Shown piece after piece: positions 6,592-15,161 of a stretch of DNA of 64,000 nucleotides; the stretch's first letter is position 1; each line of letters begins with the position of its first letter. The stretch is taken from the NCBI RefSeq assembly GCF_030718205.1, contig NZ_JAUZQF010000003.1, positions 1 to 64,000 of the forward strand, in the 5' to 3' direction. The notes below the pieces were generated by a model. The model searched no databases and was not told where the DNA came from. It saw only the letters and a list, made by a program, of their open reading frames with translations. The stretch is from Nonomuraea turcica (GTDB lineage Bacteria > Actinomycetota > Actinomycetes > Streptosporangiales > Streptosporangiaceae). The position numbers and the translations under genes were made by a program.

Positions 6592-7641
6592 ATGAGTTTC
6601 CCCGGCTACACCTCGACGCAGATCGATCCCCGCGCCCGCGGCAAAGAGCTCGGCACACACCGGCGGGAGGCGATCGTCGCCAACCTCGCCGGCTACTCCG
6701 ACCTGTTCGCCGTCGCGGGCGCCACCGCCACGCAGGTCCGGACGTGGGGCGAGCAGGCGCTCGACCGCGCCGCCGACTGGGCGCCGCACTTGGCGGAGGA
6801 GATCGCCGGGATCGCGTCCGGCGCCGGGCTGGAGCCGTGGCAGGTGGCCGTGGTCAACGCCCGCACCGAGATCCTGGCCGCCATCGACGCGGTCGGCGAG
6901 GGGGAGTGCTCCACGTCCGTCGTGCTGCCGGGGCCCCGTACGGTGCAGACCTGGGACTGGCATGACCACCTGCGTGACGCGCCCATGTTGTGGGAGCTGG
7001 AGAGCAGTCCCGGGCACGTGGTGCGCACCTTCACGGAGGCCGGGGCGCTGGCCAAGATCGGGGTCAACACGGCCGGGCTCGGCATCCACTTCAACATCCT
7101 GCGCCACGAGTCCGACAACGACGATCTCGGCGTGCCGGTGCACCTGATCGCCCGCAGGATCCTGGAGGACGCCGCCACCGTCGAAGACGCCATTGCCGTC
7201 GCCTACTCCGCGCAGGTTTCCGCCTCCACCGTCATCACCGCCGTGACCTCGGACGACGCCGCCTCGATCGAGATCTCCCCGGCCGGGGTCGGTGTCATCG
7301 AGCCCGAGAGCGGCGTGTTGCAACACTGCAACCACTTCCTCAACTCCCACCTTGCGGCGGGGGAGCGGCACGCCACCGACCGGCCCAGCACGTACGCCAG
7401 GCTCCAGCACCTGGAGGCCAATACCGGGGGCCTGAGCAGCGACGACCACACCACGCGGGCGCTGGCCATGCTCAGCCATGGCCCCGACGCGCCTGTCTGC
7501 GCCCACCCCGACCTGACGCAGCCGATCAACCAGCGGTGGGAGACCGTCGCCACGATCGCGCTCGACGTGCCCGCCGGGCGGCTGCGGGTGCACAAGGGCG
7601 GGCCCTGCCAGGTCACGGAGGAGACCTGGCAGACCTTCTGA
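6592..7641 (+). CDS. C45 peptidase / isopenicillin-N acyltransferase-like hydrolase
   Basis: A 349-residue member of the C45 group of Ntn hydrolases, which mature by self-cleavage before a catalytic cysteine and then hydrolyse or transfer acyl-amide groups. The expected new N-terminal nucleophile is Cys106 in EGECSTS. The flanking TVQTWDWHDH, VNTAGLGIHFN and LQHCNHFL blocks are typical of the family. The substrate cannot be read from the sequence; relatives act on acyl-amino acids, carcinine-like amides or penicillins. There is no signal peptide. The ribosome-binding site before ATG 6592 is weak. Confidence 0.8.
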   Translation: MSFPGYTSTQIDPRARGKELGTHRREAIVANLAGYSDLFAVAGATATQVRTWGEQALDRAADWAPHLAEEIAGIASGAGLEPWQVAVVNARTEILAAIDAVGEGECSTSVVLPGPRTVQTWDWHDHLRDAPMLWELESSPGHVVRTFTEAGALAKIGVNTAGLGIHFNILRHESDNDDLGVPVHLIARRILEDAATVEDAIAVAYSAQVSASTVITAVTSDDAASIEISPAGVGVIEPESGVLQHCNHFLNSHLAAGERHATDRPSTYARLQHLEANTGGLSSDDHTTRALAMLSHGPDAPVCAHPDLTQPINQRWETVATIALDVPAGRLRVHKGGPCQVTEETWQTF

Positions 7642-7660
7642 GCCGGCCCGGAAAGTCGGC

Positions 7661-8824
7661 TCAGTGGAAGGCGGGGATCCCGGTCAGCGCCTTGCCCAGG
7701 ACCAGCGTGTGGATCTCCGAGGTGCCCTCGTAGGTCAGGACCGACTCGAGGTTCACGGCGTGCCTGATCACCGGGTATTCGAGGGTGATGCCGCTCGCGC
7801 CGAGCAACGTGCGGCAGGTCCTGGCGATCTCCAGGGCCTCGCGCACGTTGTTCAGCTTGCCGGCGCTCACCTGCTCGGGCGTGAGCGTGCCCGCCTCCTT
7901 CAGCCGCCCGAGGTGCACGGCGAGCAGCAGGCCCTTGCCCAGCTCCAGCGCCATGTCGGCGAGCTTCTCCTGGGTGAGCTGATACGACGTCAGGGGCCTG
8001 GCGAACACCTCACGGTCACCCGCGTAGGCGATGGCCGTCTCCAGGCAGTCGAGCGCCGCCCCCATCGCGCCGAACACGATCCCGAACCTGGCCTCGTTCA
8101 GGCAGCCCAGCGGCCCGGACAGGCCGCGCGCGCCCGGCAGCACGGCCGCGTCAGGGAGTCTCACCCCGTCCAACACGAGTTCGCTCGTCACGCTCGCGCG
8201 CAGCGACACCTTGCGCTTGATGTCGTGGGCGGTGAAGCCGGGCGTGCCCGCCGGGACCAGGAACCCCCTGATCCCCTCGTCCGTGCGCGCCCACACCACG
8301 GCCACGTCCGCGACCGAGCCGTTGGTGATCCACATCTTGGTGCCGTTGAGCACCCAGTCGCCGCCCTCGCGCTTGGCCGTGGTCCGCATGCCGCCCGGGT
8401 CGGAGCCGAAGTCCGGCTCGGTCAGGCCGAAGCAGCCGATGCGCTCGCCGGCCGCCATCGCGGGCAGCCATTCCTGCTTCTGCTCCTCGCTGCCGTACTG
8501 CCAGATCGCGTACATCGCGAGCGAGCCCTGCACCGACACCAGGCTGCGCAGGCCCGAGTCGGCCGCCTCCAGCTCCAGGCAGGCCAGCCCGTACGCGACC
8601 GCGCCGAGGCCGGCGCAGCCGTACCCCTCCAGGTGCATGCCGAGCACGCCGACCTCGCCGAGGGCGCGGGCCAGCTCGCGGGCCGGCAGCTCGCCGCTGT
8701 CGAACCAGCCGGCGACGTGCGGCCGGATCTCGCGGTCGCACACCTTCCTGACCGTGGTCCTGATCTCGCGTTCCTCGTCGGTGAGCAGGGTGTCCAGGGC
8801 GAACAGCGCGGTCGGGGCGATCAT
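7661..8824 (-). CDS. gcdH: acyl-CoA dehydrogenase, glutaryl-CoA dehydrogenase type
   Basis: A 387-residue FAD acyl-CoA dehydrogenase. The C-terminal YEGTSEIHTLVLGKALTGI resembles the YEGTHDIHALILGRAxTGI of glutaryl-CoA dehydrogenases, whose glutamate is the catalytic base; GCFGLTEPDFGSDPGGM and MWITNG are the flavin and substrate loops. The likely reaction is glutaryl-CoA to crotonyl-CoA with loss of CO2. The start is ATG 8824 after GGGAGG. It is divergent from an aldehyde dehydrogenase and shares with it a control region with two operator repeats. The neighbouring class III CoA-transferase supports glutarate use; substrate assignment is inferred. Confidence 0.8.
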   Translation of the reverse strand: MIAPTALFALDTLLTDEEREIRTTVRKVCDREIRPHVAGWFDSGELPARELARALGEVGVLGMHLEGYGCAGLGAVAYGLACLELEAADSGLRSLVSVQGSLAMYAIWQYGSEEQKQEWLPAMAAGERIGCFGLTEPDFGSDPGGMRTTAKREGGDWVLNGTKMWITNGSVADVAVVWARTDEGIRGFLVPAGTPGFTAHDIKRKVSLRASVTSELVLDGVRLPDAAVLPGARGLSGPLGCLNEARFGIVFGAMGAALDCLETAIAYAGDREVFARPLTSYQLTQEKLADMALELGKGLLLAVHLGRLKEAGTLTPEQVSAGKLNNVREALEIARTCRTLLGASGITLEYPVIRHAVNLESVLTYEGTSEIHTLVLGKALTGIPAFH

Positions 8825-8840
8825 CGTCGTGGCCTCCCGT

Positions 8841-8870
8841 ATTTTGGATCCAATATTGAAAATCCAATAT
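8841..8870. promoter_or_regulatory. tandem operator repeats between gcdH and the aldehyde dehydrogenase
   Basis: Two 16-base repeats, ATTTTGGATCCAATAT (8841-8856) and ATTGAAAATCCAATAT (8855-8870), lie between the divergent genes. The first contains the perfect palindrome TTGGATCCAA and the second the matching TTG-N3-ATCCAA. Such TTGGATCCAA-like palindromes are typical sites of GntR/FCD regulators, and one is encoded at the end of this gene group (11563-12231). The regions start just upstream of gcdH and would control both directions. Confidence 0.65.
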
Positions 8871-8893
8871 GGCACAGTTAGGGTGCGTTGACC

Positions 8894-10336
8894 ATGGACG
8901 TTCTGAATCTGATCGGCGGCCGCTGGGCCGAGGGGGAAGGCGAGGAGTTCGCCGACACCAACCCGGCCCGGCCGGCCGAAATGGTGGCGCGCGGCCGGTT
9001 CGCCTCGGCACGGGAGGTCGAGCGGGCCGTCGCCGCGGCCCGCGAGGCCGCGCCCGGCTGGGCGGCCACCCCGCACCATGCCCGCGCGGCCGTCCTGCTG
9101 GGCGCGGCGGACATCGTGGACCGCGAGGCCGGCGCGTGGGGCGCCGAGCTGGCCCGCGAGGAGGGCAAGACGCTGCCCGAGGCGGTCGCCGAGGTGCGCG
9201 GCGCGGCCCGCATCCTGCGGTATTACGCGGGCGAGGCCGACCGGGAGAGCGGCGAGATCTACGCCTCGCCCCGGCCGGGCGAGAACGTCCTCGTCGTCCG
9301 CAAGCCGATCGGCGTCATCGGCATGATCACGCCGTTCAACTTCCCGATCGCCATCCCGGCCTGGAAGGTCGGACCCGCGCTCAGCTACGGCAACACCGTC
9401 GTATGGAAGCCGTCGTCACTGGTGCCGCTGCTGGCGTACCGGCTGGCGCGGGCGCTGACGGACGCGGGCCTGCCCGCGGGGGTGCTCAACCTCGTGTACG
9501 GCGAGGCGGAGGCGGGCTCCGCCATCGTCGAGCACCCCGGCGTGAACGCGGTCTCCTTCACCGGCTCCACCGCGGTCGGCCGGGCGGTCATCGCCCGCTG
9601 CGGTGAGCTGGGCAAGCCGGTGCAGACCGAGATGGGCGGCAAGAACGCCTCCATCGTGCTCGCCGACGCCGACCTGGAGCATGCCGCCGAGCAGGTGTGC
9701 CTGGGCGCGTTCCGCTCCACGGGACAGAAGTGCACGGCCACGTCACGGCTCATCGTGGCCTCGGAGGTGGCCGACGAGCTGCTCGAACGCGTCGTCACCC
9801 GGGCCTCGCGCTTGGTGGTGGGCGACCCGCTGGAAGCCGGAGTCGAGATGGGCCCCCTGGTCAGCTCGGCCGCCAGGGACCGGGTGTCGGCCGGGGTCGT
9901 GCGGGCCGTCGAGGAAGGGGCCAAGCAGCTGGCCGGCGGCGCCTTTGGCGATCGCGAAGGCTGGTTCGCGCCGCCCACCGTGCTCGACCTGCCGGGGACG
10001 GGCGTGGAGTTCTGGCACACCGAGCTGTTCGGGCCGGTCCTCGGCGCCGTGCGGGCGGACGGGACCGAGGAGGCGCTGGGGCTGGCGAACCTCAGCGACC
10101 ACGGCCTGTCCGCCGCCGTCTTCACCCGGGACCTTGGGGTCGCGTTGCAGGCCGTTCAGCGGCTGGAGGTGGGGGTGCTGCACATCAACTCCGAGTCGGC
10201 GGGGACGTTCCCGTACGTGCCGTTCGGCGGGACCAAGCAGAGCGGGTTCGGGCCGAAGGAGCAGGGGCGGGCCGCGCGCGAGTTCTTCACCCAGACGATG
10301 ACCGTCTACCTCGGGGCGCCGCGTGAGCGAGCGTAG
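8894..10336 (+). CDS. NAD(P)-dependent aldehyde dehydrogenase
   Basis: A 480-residue ALDH-superfamily enzyme with the general base Glu246 (QTEMGGKN), the nucleophile Cys280 (STGQKCTATSR) and the PFGGTKQSGFG loop near the C-terminus. It resembles semialdehyde-type dehydrogenases. With a CoA-transferase and a glutaryl-CoA dehydrogenase next to it, oxidation of glutarate semialdehyde to glutarate is a reasonable role, but a ketoglutarate-semialdehyde or other aldehyde substrate cannot be excluded. ATG 8894 is used; a TTG two codons earlier is the alternative start. Confidence 0.85.
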   Translation: MDVLNLIGGRWAEGEGEEFADTNPARPAEMVARGRFASAREVERAVAAAREAAPGWAATPHHARAAVLLGAADIVDREAGAWGAELAREEGKTLPEAVAEVRGAARILRYYAGEADRESGEIYASPRPGENVLVVRKPIGVIGMITPFNFPIAIPAWKVGPALSYGNTVVWKPSSLVPLLAYRLARALTDAGLPAGVLNLVYGEAEAGSAIVEHPGVNAVSFTGSTAVGRAVIARCGELGKPVQTEMGGKNASIVLADADLEHAAEQVCLGAFRSTGQKCTATSRLIVASEVADELLERVVTRASRLVVGDPLEAGVEMGPLVSSAARDRVSAGVVRAVEEGAKQLAGGAFGDREGWFAPPTVLDLPGTGVEFWHTELFGPVLGAVRADGTEEALGLANLSDHGLSAAVFTRDLGVALQAVQRLEVGVLHINSESAGTFPYVPFGGTKQSGFGPKEQGRAAREFFTQTMTVYLGAPRERA

Positions 10337-10393
10337 CGAGCGAACAAATAGACACAGCACTGTTACTGTCACGCGACCGGCGAAGGAGGGCGC

Positions 10394-11566
10394 GTGACAG
10401 CGGCGCTGTCGGGGCTGCTGGTGGCCGATTTCAGCCGGGTGCTGGCCGGGCCCTACGCCACCATGCTGCTGGCCGACCTCGGGGCCGACGTGGTCAAGGT
10501 GGAGCGGCCCGGGGCCGGGGACGACACCCGCGCCTGGGGGCCGCCGTACGGGCCCGGGGGCGAGGCCACCTACTTCCTCGGGGTCAACCGCAACAAGCGC
10601 TCGATCGCGCTCGACCTGCGGGCCGACGTGGAGGTGGCGCGGGCCCTGGCGGCCCGCGCGGACGTGCTCGTGGAGAACTTCCGGCCGGGGACGATGGAGC
10701 GGCTCGGGCTCGGGTACGACGCGCTGCGCGAGCTGAACCCGGGGCTCATCTACTGCTCGATCACCGGGTTCGGGTCCGGGGCCGGGGCCGGGCTGCCCGG
10801 GTACGATCTGATCGCGCAGGCGGTGGGCGGGCTGATGAGCGTCACCGGCGAGCCCGGCGGGCCGGGGACGAAGGCGGGCGTGGCGCTGGTGGACGTGATC
10901 ACCGGCCTGCACGCCGCCCTCGGCATCCTGGCCGCCCTGCACCACCGCGACCGGACCGGCCAGGGCGGCCGCGTCCTCGACGGCGGCGGGCAGCCGCCGG
11001 GTCGCGGCGAAGGCCAGCGCGTCGAAGTCTCGCTCCTGTCTTCGCTCCTGTCCGCGCTCACCAACCATTCCTCGGCCTACGCGGCGGCCGGAGTCGTGCC
11101 GCGGGCCATGGGCAATCGGCATCCGAGCATCGTCCCGTACGAGGTGTTCGAGACCGCCGACCGCCCGCTGGTGATCGCGGCCGGCAACGACCGGCTGTTC
11201 CAGGCCCTCTGCGCGACGCTGGGCCGCGAGGACCTCGCGCGGGACACCCGCTACGCCACCAACGCCGCCCGGGTGGCCGCCCGCGAGGCGCTGGTCGCCG
11301 AGCTGAACGCCGCGCTCAGGGAACGTCCGGCCGATGAGTGGTTCGAGCTGCTCACCGCCGCCGGAGTGCCCTGCGGCCCGATCAACGACCTGGCCGCGGC
11401 CTTCGCCCTAGCCGAGGACCTCGGCCTGGAGCCCGCCGTGGAGGTGGGCGGCGTGGGACAGGTGGCCAACCCCATCCGGCTCAGTGCCACCCCGCCCTCC
11501 TACCGCCGCCCGCCCCCGGCTCTCGGTGAGGACCAGGGATGGCTTCGTGAGATATTGGGGCCGTGA
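10394..11566 (+). CDS. class III CoA-transferase (CaiB/BaiF), probable glutarate CoA-transferase
   Basis: A 390-residue family III CoA-transferase. It has the N-terminal LVADFSRVLAGPYATMLLADLGADVVKVE-type region and the catalytic aspartate in PGYDLIAQAVGGLM. Enzymes of this family pass CoA from succinyl-CoA or a similar donor; next to gcdH, glutarate is the likely acceptor. GTG 10394 follows AAGGAGGG. Unusual: between DRTGQG and GQRVEVSLLSSLLSAL there are about 17 extra residues rich in Gly, Pro and Arg that the family lacks, flanked by a partial repeat (GGCCAGGGC/GGCCAGCGC). The stop overlaps the next gene (GTGA). Confidence 0.83.
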   Translation: MTAALSGLLVADFSRVLAGPYATMLLADLGADVVKVERPGAGDDTRAWGPPYGPGGEATYFLGVNRNKRSIALDLRADVEVARALAARADVLVENFRPGTMERLGLGYDALRELNPGLIYCSITGFGSGAGAGLPGYDLIAQAVGGLMSVTGEPGGPGTKAGVALVDVITGLHAALGILAALHHRDRTGQGGRVLDGGGQPPGRGEGQRVEVSLLSSLLSALTNHSSAYAAAGVVPRAMGNRHPSIVPYEVFETADRPLVIAAGNDRLFQALCATLGREDLARDTRYATNAARVAAREALVAELNAALRERPADEWFELLTAAGVPCGPINDLAAAFALAEDLGLEPAVEVGGVGQVANPIRLSATPPSYRRPPPALGEDQGWLREILGP

Positions 11567-12231
11567 GCCCGGACGAAGCACGACGCAGGCCGCCGACGGC
11601 CCAGCAGTTCGTGCTGGGCGAGCTGCGCCGCGCCATCACGACCGGCCGCCTGCGCCCCGGCACGCCGATCCGGCAGGACGCCCTGGCAGAGGAGCTCCAG
11701 GTCAGCCGCGTCCCGCTGCGCGAGGCGCTCAAGACGCTCGAGGGCGAGGGCCTGGTCACCTACAAGGCTCACAAGGGTTATTGCGTCGCGACGCTGTCGC
11801 TCGACGACCTGCGCGAGGTCTATCGCATCCGCGAGCTACTGGAGGAGGAGGCCGTGCGGCGCGCCGTCGACCGCCTCACCGACGCCGACCTCGACCGGCT
11901 CGAGGCGGCCCAGGACGAGGTCGAGCAGGCCGCCGAGGCAGGCGACGTCCTGGCCATGGCCACCGCCAATCGCCTGTTCCACATGACGGTGTTCGACTGC
12001 GCGGGCATGCCGCGGCTGGCCCGCCTGATCAGGACGCTCTGGGACACGACGGACGCCTACCGGTCGATGTACTACGGAGACGCCGGCAACCGGGAGCGAG
12101 TGATCAAGGAACATCGCGCCACCCTGGACGCCCTGCGCCGGCGCGCCGCCGACGAGGCCGTCGCGACGCTCAACGTCCACCGCGAACACGCGGTCACCGA
12201 GCTGGAGTCCCTCCTTCCCCCGGCTCCGTGA
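11563..12231 (+). CDS. GntR family regulator with FCD ligand domain
   Basis: A 222-residue regulator: winged HTH at about residues 15-75 (LRPGTPIRQDALAEELQVS, PLREALKTLEGEGLV), then the all-helical FCD domain that binds small carboxylic acids through a metal (His in RLFHMTVF, EHRATLDAL, and NVHREHA). It starts with a GTG overlapping the CoA-transferase stop. It most likely binds the TTGGATCCAA repeats at 8841-8870 and derepresses the operon with glutarate or a related acid. Its 3' end overlaps the convergent gene by 38 bases. Confidence 0.87.
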   Translation: MSPDEARRRPPTAQQFVLGELRRAITTGRLRPGTPIRQDALAEELQVSRVPLREALKTLEGEGLVTYKAHKGYCVATLSLDDLREVYRIRELLEEEAVRRAVDRLTDADLDRLEAAQDEVEQAAEAGDVLAMATANRLFHMTVFDCAGMPRLARLIRTLWDTTDAYRSMYYGDAGNRERVIKEHRATLDALRRRAADEAVATLNVHREHAVTELESLLPPAP

Positions 12232-12793
12232 GGGGCAGGGCGCAGATCGGCTCGCCCTTCTGGTCGAGCAGCTCCACGCTGGTCTCCTTCTTGTGGCTCG
12301 GCGCCCAGGCAAGCGCCTGCAGGCCGTGCTCCGGGACCATGATGGTCCGGCCCTCGAGCCTGACGGCGCCCACCTCCGCGGACAACCGCACGACGCCGTA
12401 CGCCACCCACCTGGCCGGCCACGGAAACCACCGGCCCGCGTTGATGTCGGAACGGACCGTGCCGTCCGCCCGGCCGTGCCCGTTGAGCAGGGCGGCCGCC
12501 GGGCTCGGGGCCAGCAGGTCGTCAGCGGGTCCCGCGGCGGTGCTGGTGCCGTCGCGCAGGGTCCAGCGGCCGCCGCGGCTCTGCGACAGGATCCAGACGT
12601 CGAGCCAGAACAGTCCGACGTCGTCGAGCCGGGCGAAGGCCGTCGCGGCGAGTCGGTCGCCCACGTAGAGGGACAGCGGCGAGAAACGGTGCCGTCCGCC
12701 GAGAGTCTCCGGCAGAACCTTCGGCAGTCCGTGAGCTATGAGTCGCCGGGTCTCGGTCGCGGGAGTGTACCCAGGATGGTGAGTACGATCCAC
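12194..12793 (-). CDS. hypothetical protein
   Basis: A 199-residue soluble protein with no motif I recognise. It has a strongly coding composition, many tryptophans and a mixed alpha/beta look (RFSPLSLYVGDRLAATAF, ARWVAYGVVRL, KKETSVELLDQKGEPICALPL). The start is GTG 12793 with no clear ribosome-binding site; later starts are possible. Its end runs into the end of the GntR gene on the other strand. No function is proposed. Confidence 0.55.
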   Translation of the reverse strand: MDRTHHPGYTPATETRRLIAHGLPKVLPETLGGRHRFSPLSLYVGDRLAATAFARLDDVGLFWLDVWILSQSRGGRWTLRDGTSTAAGPADDLLAPSPAAALLNGHGRADGTVRSDINAGRWFPWPARWVAYGVVRLSAEVGAVRLEGRTIMVPEHGLQALAWAPSHKKETSVELLDQKGEPICALPLTEPGEGGTPAR

Positions 12794-12814
12794 GCGCTCA
12801 TCGTACTCTCCGGC

Positions 12815-14155
12815 TCAGTTCGCGCACCTGTCGCGGCAGCCGCCGAACCGGGCCGTGTCGGGTTTCGTGAACGCCGTCCCCGGGAGGCCGCTCAGCGCCG
12901 CCGTCATGGACTCCTTCCAGATGGGGCCGGGGATCGACGTGCCCTCCACGCGTTCGTAGCGGCGGCCGCCGAGTATGACGTCGACCAGCCTCTGGTCGAA
13001 CGCGTCCCTGCCAGGGACGCCGAGCGCGACGGCGGAGGCCAGGTCAGGGGTGTAGCCGGCGTACCAGGCCGCGGTGTAGCCGTCGGAGGCGCCCGCCATG
13101 CCCGCCGCGTCCCGGCCGAGGCCCTTGAGCGGACCGCGGGCCAGCCCGTCCGCGAGCACGTTCGTCACCGCGTCCGCGACCGCCGGGTCCAGCACGTCGC
13201 GGCAGCGTGGAGGAAAGGACCGCAGGACCTTCGAACCGCCGCTGACCTCGGCGACCGCCCTGGGCTCGCACTGCTTGCCGCGGGCGGCGAGTGTGGCGTA
13301 GGTGCCCGCGGCCATCACCGGGTCCACCTCGTTGACGCCCAGCGAGAAGGTCTCGTACTCCATCACCTTCTGCCCGTCCGCGCGGGCCAGGCCGAGCCGA
13401 CGGGCCATGGTCACGCTCTCGCACAGGCCGACCTCTTCCGTCAGCCGGACGAAGAACGTGTTCTCGGCGGCCCAGGTGCCCGACCGCAGGGTCGTGAAGT
13501 CGCTGTGATCCCGTTTCGCGTTGACGACCGAATGAACGGGGTCGGCGACATTCTCTCCCTTGCAGTTCTTGAACGCGCTGTACGAGGGCGCGCGATACGC
13601 GGCCGCATAGGGGAAGCCGTCCTCGAAGCGCAGCCCGCTTTCCAGCGCGGCGGCCAGCGTGTAGACCATCGCTGTGGACCCCTGCTGGTAGGCGAGCGCG
13701 CCCACCTTGTCGACCAGCGGGCGGTTGGTGGCCATCGCCCTGATGTCGCCCGTGCCCGGGACGACCATGGCCAGAGCGGCGATCGGCTTGTCGTCCGATC
13801 GCACGCGACGGTCGATGGCCTGCTGGGCGGACTGCTGCAGCCGCCGGTCGACCGTCGTCCTGATGGTCAGGCCGCCGCGCGCCAGCAAGTGCTCGTCCGC
13901 CGCGAGCAGCTCGTCGCGCACCCGCAGGCACAGATAGGAGACCCGGCTGCTCACGCAGTCGCCGTTGAACTCCTCCAGGACAGCGCCGGAGACGTCCACC
14001 AGCACGCTCTTGCCCACGACTGTGGGCTGGATCGGCAAACGGTCGCGGACCGGCCGCTGCTCGTCCCCGCCGTCGCGGAGCACCAGAAACCCCGCGACCA
14101 GTAAACCCGCTGCAGCGACGACGCCTGCGGCAATCCGTAACCCGTTCACCGGCAC
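12815..14155 (-). CDS. membrane-anchored penicillin-binding-protein-like protein with degenerate active site
   Basis: A 446-residue protein with one N-terminal membrane helix (about residues 5-27) and a transpeptidase-like domain starting at GGLTIRTTVDRRLQQ, as in class A PBPs, but no glycosyltransferase domain. All three catalytic motifs are altered: SxxK is S160-T-A-M163, SxN is A230-E-N232, and KTG is M353-A-G355. The flanking sequence (GSTAMVYTLAAALE, GTWAAENTFF, AAWYAGYTPDLASAVALG) still follows the family. It therefore probably cannot form an acyl-enzyme and may be a scaffold or sensor of cell-wall synthesis. Weak ribosome-binding site; GTG start. Confidence 0.8.
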   Translation of the reverse strand: MPVNGLRIAAGVVAAAGLLVAGFLVLRDGGDEQRPVRDRLPIQPTVVGKSVLVDVSGAVLEEFNGDCVSSRVSYLCLRVRDELLAADEHLLARGGLTIRTTVDRRLQQSAQQAIDRRVRSDDKPIAALAMVVPGTGDIRAMATNRPLVDKVGALAYQQGSTAMVYTLAAALESGLRFEDGFPYAAAYRAPSYSAFKNCKGENVADPVHSVVNAKRDHSDFTTLRSGTWAAENTFFVRLTEEVGLCESVTMARRLGLARADGQKVMEYETFSLGVNEVDPVMAAGTYATLAARGKQCEPRAVAEVSGGSKVLRSFPPRCRDVLDPAVADAVTNVLADGLARGPLKGLGRDAAGMAGASDGYTAAWYAGYTPDLASAVALGVPGRDAFDQRLVDVILGGRRYERVEGTSIPGPIWKESMTAALSGLPGTAFTKPDTARFGGCRDRCAN

Positions 14156-14164
14156 GCGGGAATT

Positions 14165-15031
14165 CTAGGGCCGGCCGGTGGGGCGGCGGTGGAGGAGGTC
14201 GAACTTCGCCCACATGGCCTCCGCCGCCTCGATCGAGGCGCCCGTACGGGCCGGATCCACGGCCGCCAGCTGCGTGACCAGTGCCTGCGCGACCGCCATC
14301 CCGGCCGTCAGCGAGGGGAAGAACGCCTCACCCTCGGCCGGCACCATGACCACCTCCTCGGCCGCGCTCGCCAGGGCGGGGCTGGCCGCGTCCGTCAGCG
14401 CGAACACCCGCACCCCGCGCGAGCGGGCCTCGTTGGCGGCCAGCACGGTGTTCTCGTACAGGCGCCAGAAGCTGATGGCGATCAGCACGTCGCCGGAGCG
14501 CATGGTGGCCATCGTGTTGGCCAGCTCGGCGTCGCCCGTGGTCACCGCCGTGACGGGGTAGCCGGCGAGGCCGGCGTTGTGCGCCAGGGCCAGGCCGACG
14601 GCGGCGTAACTGCCCTCGGCGAGGATCACCGTGCGCCGGGCGGTGGCCACCGCCTCGGCGATCGTGAGCAGCACCGCCTCGTCCACCCGCCGGTTGAGCA
14701 GGGCGAGGCTGTCGAGGTCGCGGCGGAGCGACCGGGAGCTGGGCGAGCCGGTGCCGCGGTGCTCGGCGGCGACCTGGCCCGCACTGAGCGAGGAGAGGTA
14801 GCGGGCCCGCAACTCCTGCTGGAGCGCCGGCCAGCCGGCGAACCCGAGCGCCTGCGCCGTGCGGGTCACGGTCGCCACGTTGACGCCCGCGACCTGGGCC
14901 AGCTCCGCCGCCGATCCGAACGACGCGCGCCGCGGCTGCGACAGCAGCACCTGGAGCACCGCGGCCGCCTTGCCGCGCAGGCCGCGGTCCGGCGTCCGGG
15001 CGCCGAGCCAGTCCTCGAAGCTGTCGGTCAA
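14165..15031 (-). CDS. RpiR/MurR family regulator with SIS domain
   Basis: A 288-residue regulator with an N-terminal RpiR HTH (about residues 15-80; SAAELAQVAGVNVATVTRTAQALGF) and a SIS domain that binds a phosphorylated sugar or amino sugar (TVILAEGSYAAVGLALAHN, MRSGDVLIAISF). A TTG at 15031 preceded by GAAGGA is preferred to two upstream in-frame ATGs (15088, 15070) that lack a ribosome-binding site. It is divergent from an MFS/GAF/amidohydrolase operon, with an inverted-repeat operator between, so it probably controls that operon. Confidence 0.85.
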   Translation of the reverse strand: MTDSFEDWLGARTPDRGLRGKAAAVLQVLLSQPRRASFGSAAELAQVAGVNVATVTRTAQALGFAGWPALQQELRARYLSSLSAGQVAAEHRGTGSPSSRSLRRDLDSLALLNRRVDEAVLLTIAEAVATARRTVILAEGSYAAVGLALAHNAGLAGYPVTAVTTGDAELANTMATMRSGDVLIAISFWRLYENTVLAANEARSRGVRVFALTDAASPALASAAEEVVMVPAEGEAFFPSLTAGMAVAQALVTQLAAVDPARTGASIEAAEAMWAKFDLLHRRPTGRP

Positions 15032-15090
15032 CGCATCCTTCTCTCGGGCAGAGCTGCAGGCCGGAAACATGCTACGTGCTCGTAACACAT

Positions 15091-15106
15091 TGCAAAGATT
15101 ATTGCA
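15091..15106. promoter_or_regulatory. TGCAA-N6-TTGCA operator for the RpiR regulator
   Basis: The inverted repeat TGCAA AGATTA TTGCA lies between the divergent RpiR regulator and MFS genes in a locally A/T-rich stretch. Its place and symmetry suit binding by the RpiR dimer. Binding is inferred. Confidence 0.5.
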
Positions 15107-15161
15107 GATCGTGGAATCTGCACTGTATGTTGCTGCGAAATCGGTCGAAAGGGTGTGTTCG

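Noticed and set aside
10321..10345. GAGCGAGCGTAGCGAGCG near the aldehyde dehydrogenase stop as a regulatory repeat
   Set aside because: Such GCGAGCG strings are common in high-G+C actinomycete DNA and no second copy was found nearby.
6592..14155. A beta-lactam system formed by the C45 acyltransferase-like protein and the motif-dead PBP
   Set aside because: They are 5 kb apart, on opposite strands with the glutarate genes between, and C45 proteins have many non-penicillin substrates.
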